Shown here piece after piece: positions 63,809 to 64,000 of a stretch of 64,000 nt of DNA. The notes under the pieces are model-generated. The model saw nothing but the letters and a program-made list of their open reading frames with translations. It did not search any database and had not been told where the DNA came from. The position numbers and the translations under genes were made by a program. The first letter of the stretch is position 1. The number at the start of each line of letters is the position of its first letter. Location: positions 1,674,001-1,738,000 of the forward strand of contig NZ_CP109190.1 in assembly GCF_041438805.1 (NCBI RefSeq), in the 5' to 3' direction. The DNA comes from Streptomyces sp. NBC_01707 (GTDB lineage: Bacteria > Actinomycetota > Actinomycetes > Streptomycetales > Streptomycetaceae).

Positions 63809-64000
63809 GTGGCACCGCTCAGCAAGCTGTACCTCCAGCTCGACGACGTCGAACTTCCGGACGCGATCCCTTACTCCCAGGTGAGCGCATGGGAATTGCG
63901 CTTTCTTTACCTGTTGGGACGCCATCGGCTGACTGGAGAGGGCAAGGTGATCGAGCTCGGGTCGGGCGGCGGCGGATCGACGTATGCGTTCGCACTCGGG
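63809..64000 (+). CDS. Class I SAM-dependent methyltransferase (partial, N-terminal end)
   Basis: 64 codons are visible before the window ends. GTG 63809 has GAGG five bases upstream. The first 45 residues are helical (SKLYLQLDDVELPDAIPYSQVSAWELRFLYLLGRH). Then comes VIELGSGGGGSTYAFALG, the glycine-rich SAM-binding motif I with its acidic residue. Methyl acceptor unknown; only the fold can be claimed. Confidence 0.7.
   Translation, partial: MAPLSKLYLQLDDVELPDAIPYSQVSAWELRFLYLLGRHRLTGEGKVIELGSGGGGSTYAFALG

Overview
The window is chromosomal DNA of a Streptomyces or a very close relative. GC is very high, third codon positions are GC-rich, GTG starts are frequent, exported proteins carry Tat-type signals, and sugar ABC importers lack their own ATPase. 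Recognisable actinomycete genes include a CatR-type Fur regulator, KatG, DUF4331, DUF4328 and DUF4230. Everything here rests on reading motifs and frames by eye; no database search was run.

Layout. 1-13.5 kb is a galactoside-utilisation locus on the minus strand: FadR-type regulator (cut by the window edge), SDR dehydrogenase, cytoplasmic GH36 alpha-galactosidase, two permeases, a lipoprotein binding protein and a secreted GH27 alpha-galactosidase. It faces a large secreted GH2 exo-glycosidase on the plus strand. Two near-identical AT-rich inverted repeats precede the binding-protein and GH27 genes and look like the operators of this locus. 13.6-17.4 kb holds a secreted NPP1/NLP protein, a PPOX-fold enzyme and a secreted metallophosphoesterase-LamG protein with a DasR-like site upstream. 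17.8-22.3 kb holds membrane proteins (LPG-synthase-like, GT87-like, MptB-like) and a HAD hydrolase. 22.5-25.7 kb holds a CatR-like Fur gene divergent from katG, with a decayed second fur gene just before katG. 25.8-32.4 kb holds a decayed acyl-CoA ligase end, an MFS exporter, a VOC protein, an ECF41-like sigma factor, a ComB-like phosphatase, an AhpD-like protein behind an ECF41-like promoter, and Dps.

34.0-42.9 kb is a second complete sugar locus on the plus strand: binding protein, two permeases, LacI regulator, GH5-like and GH3 glycosidases. A promoter and an 18-bp LacI-type operator precede the first gene, so substrate import, regulation and intracellular hydrolysis appear to be one unit. 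43-55 kb carries small accessory genes (DinB, YCII, DUF4230, VOC), an orphan peptide-type binding protein, and a divergent pair of secreted FG-GAP proteins, several of them closed by near-perfect hairpin terminators.

55.3-61.5 kb is an insertion-sequence graveyard: several broken IS5-type pieces and one IS256-type piece, a perfect 56-bp tandem duplication, a tRNA-like relic, a SMI1-like gene with a late frameshift, and one apparently intact IS5-type element of about 1.5 kb. That element has 31-bp terminal inverted repeats and a cargo gene. The right end returns to ordinary genes: NAD synthetase, an SDR, and the start of a methyltransferase.
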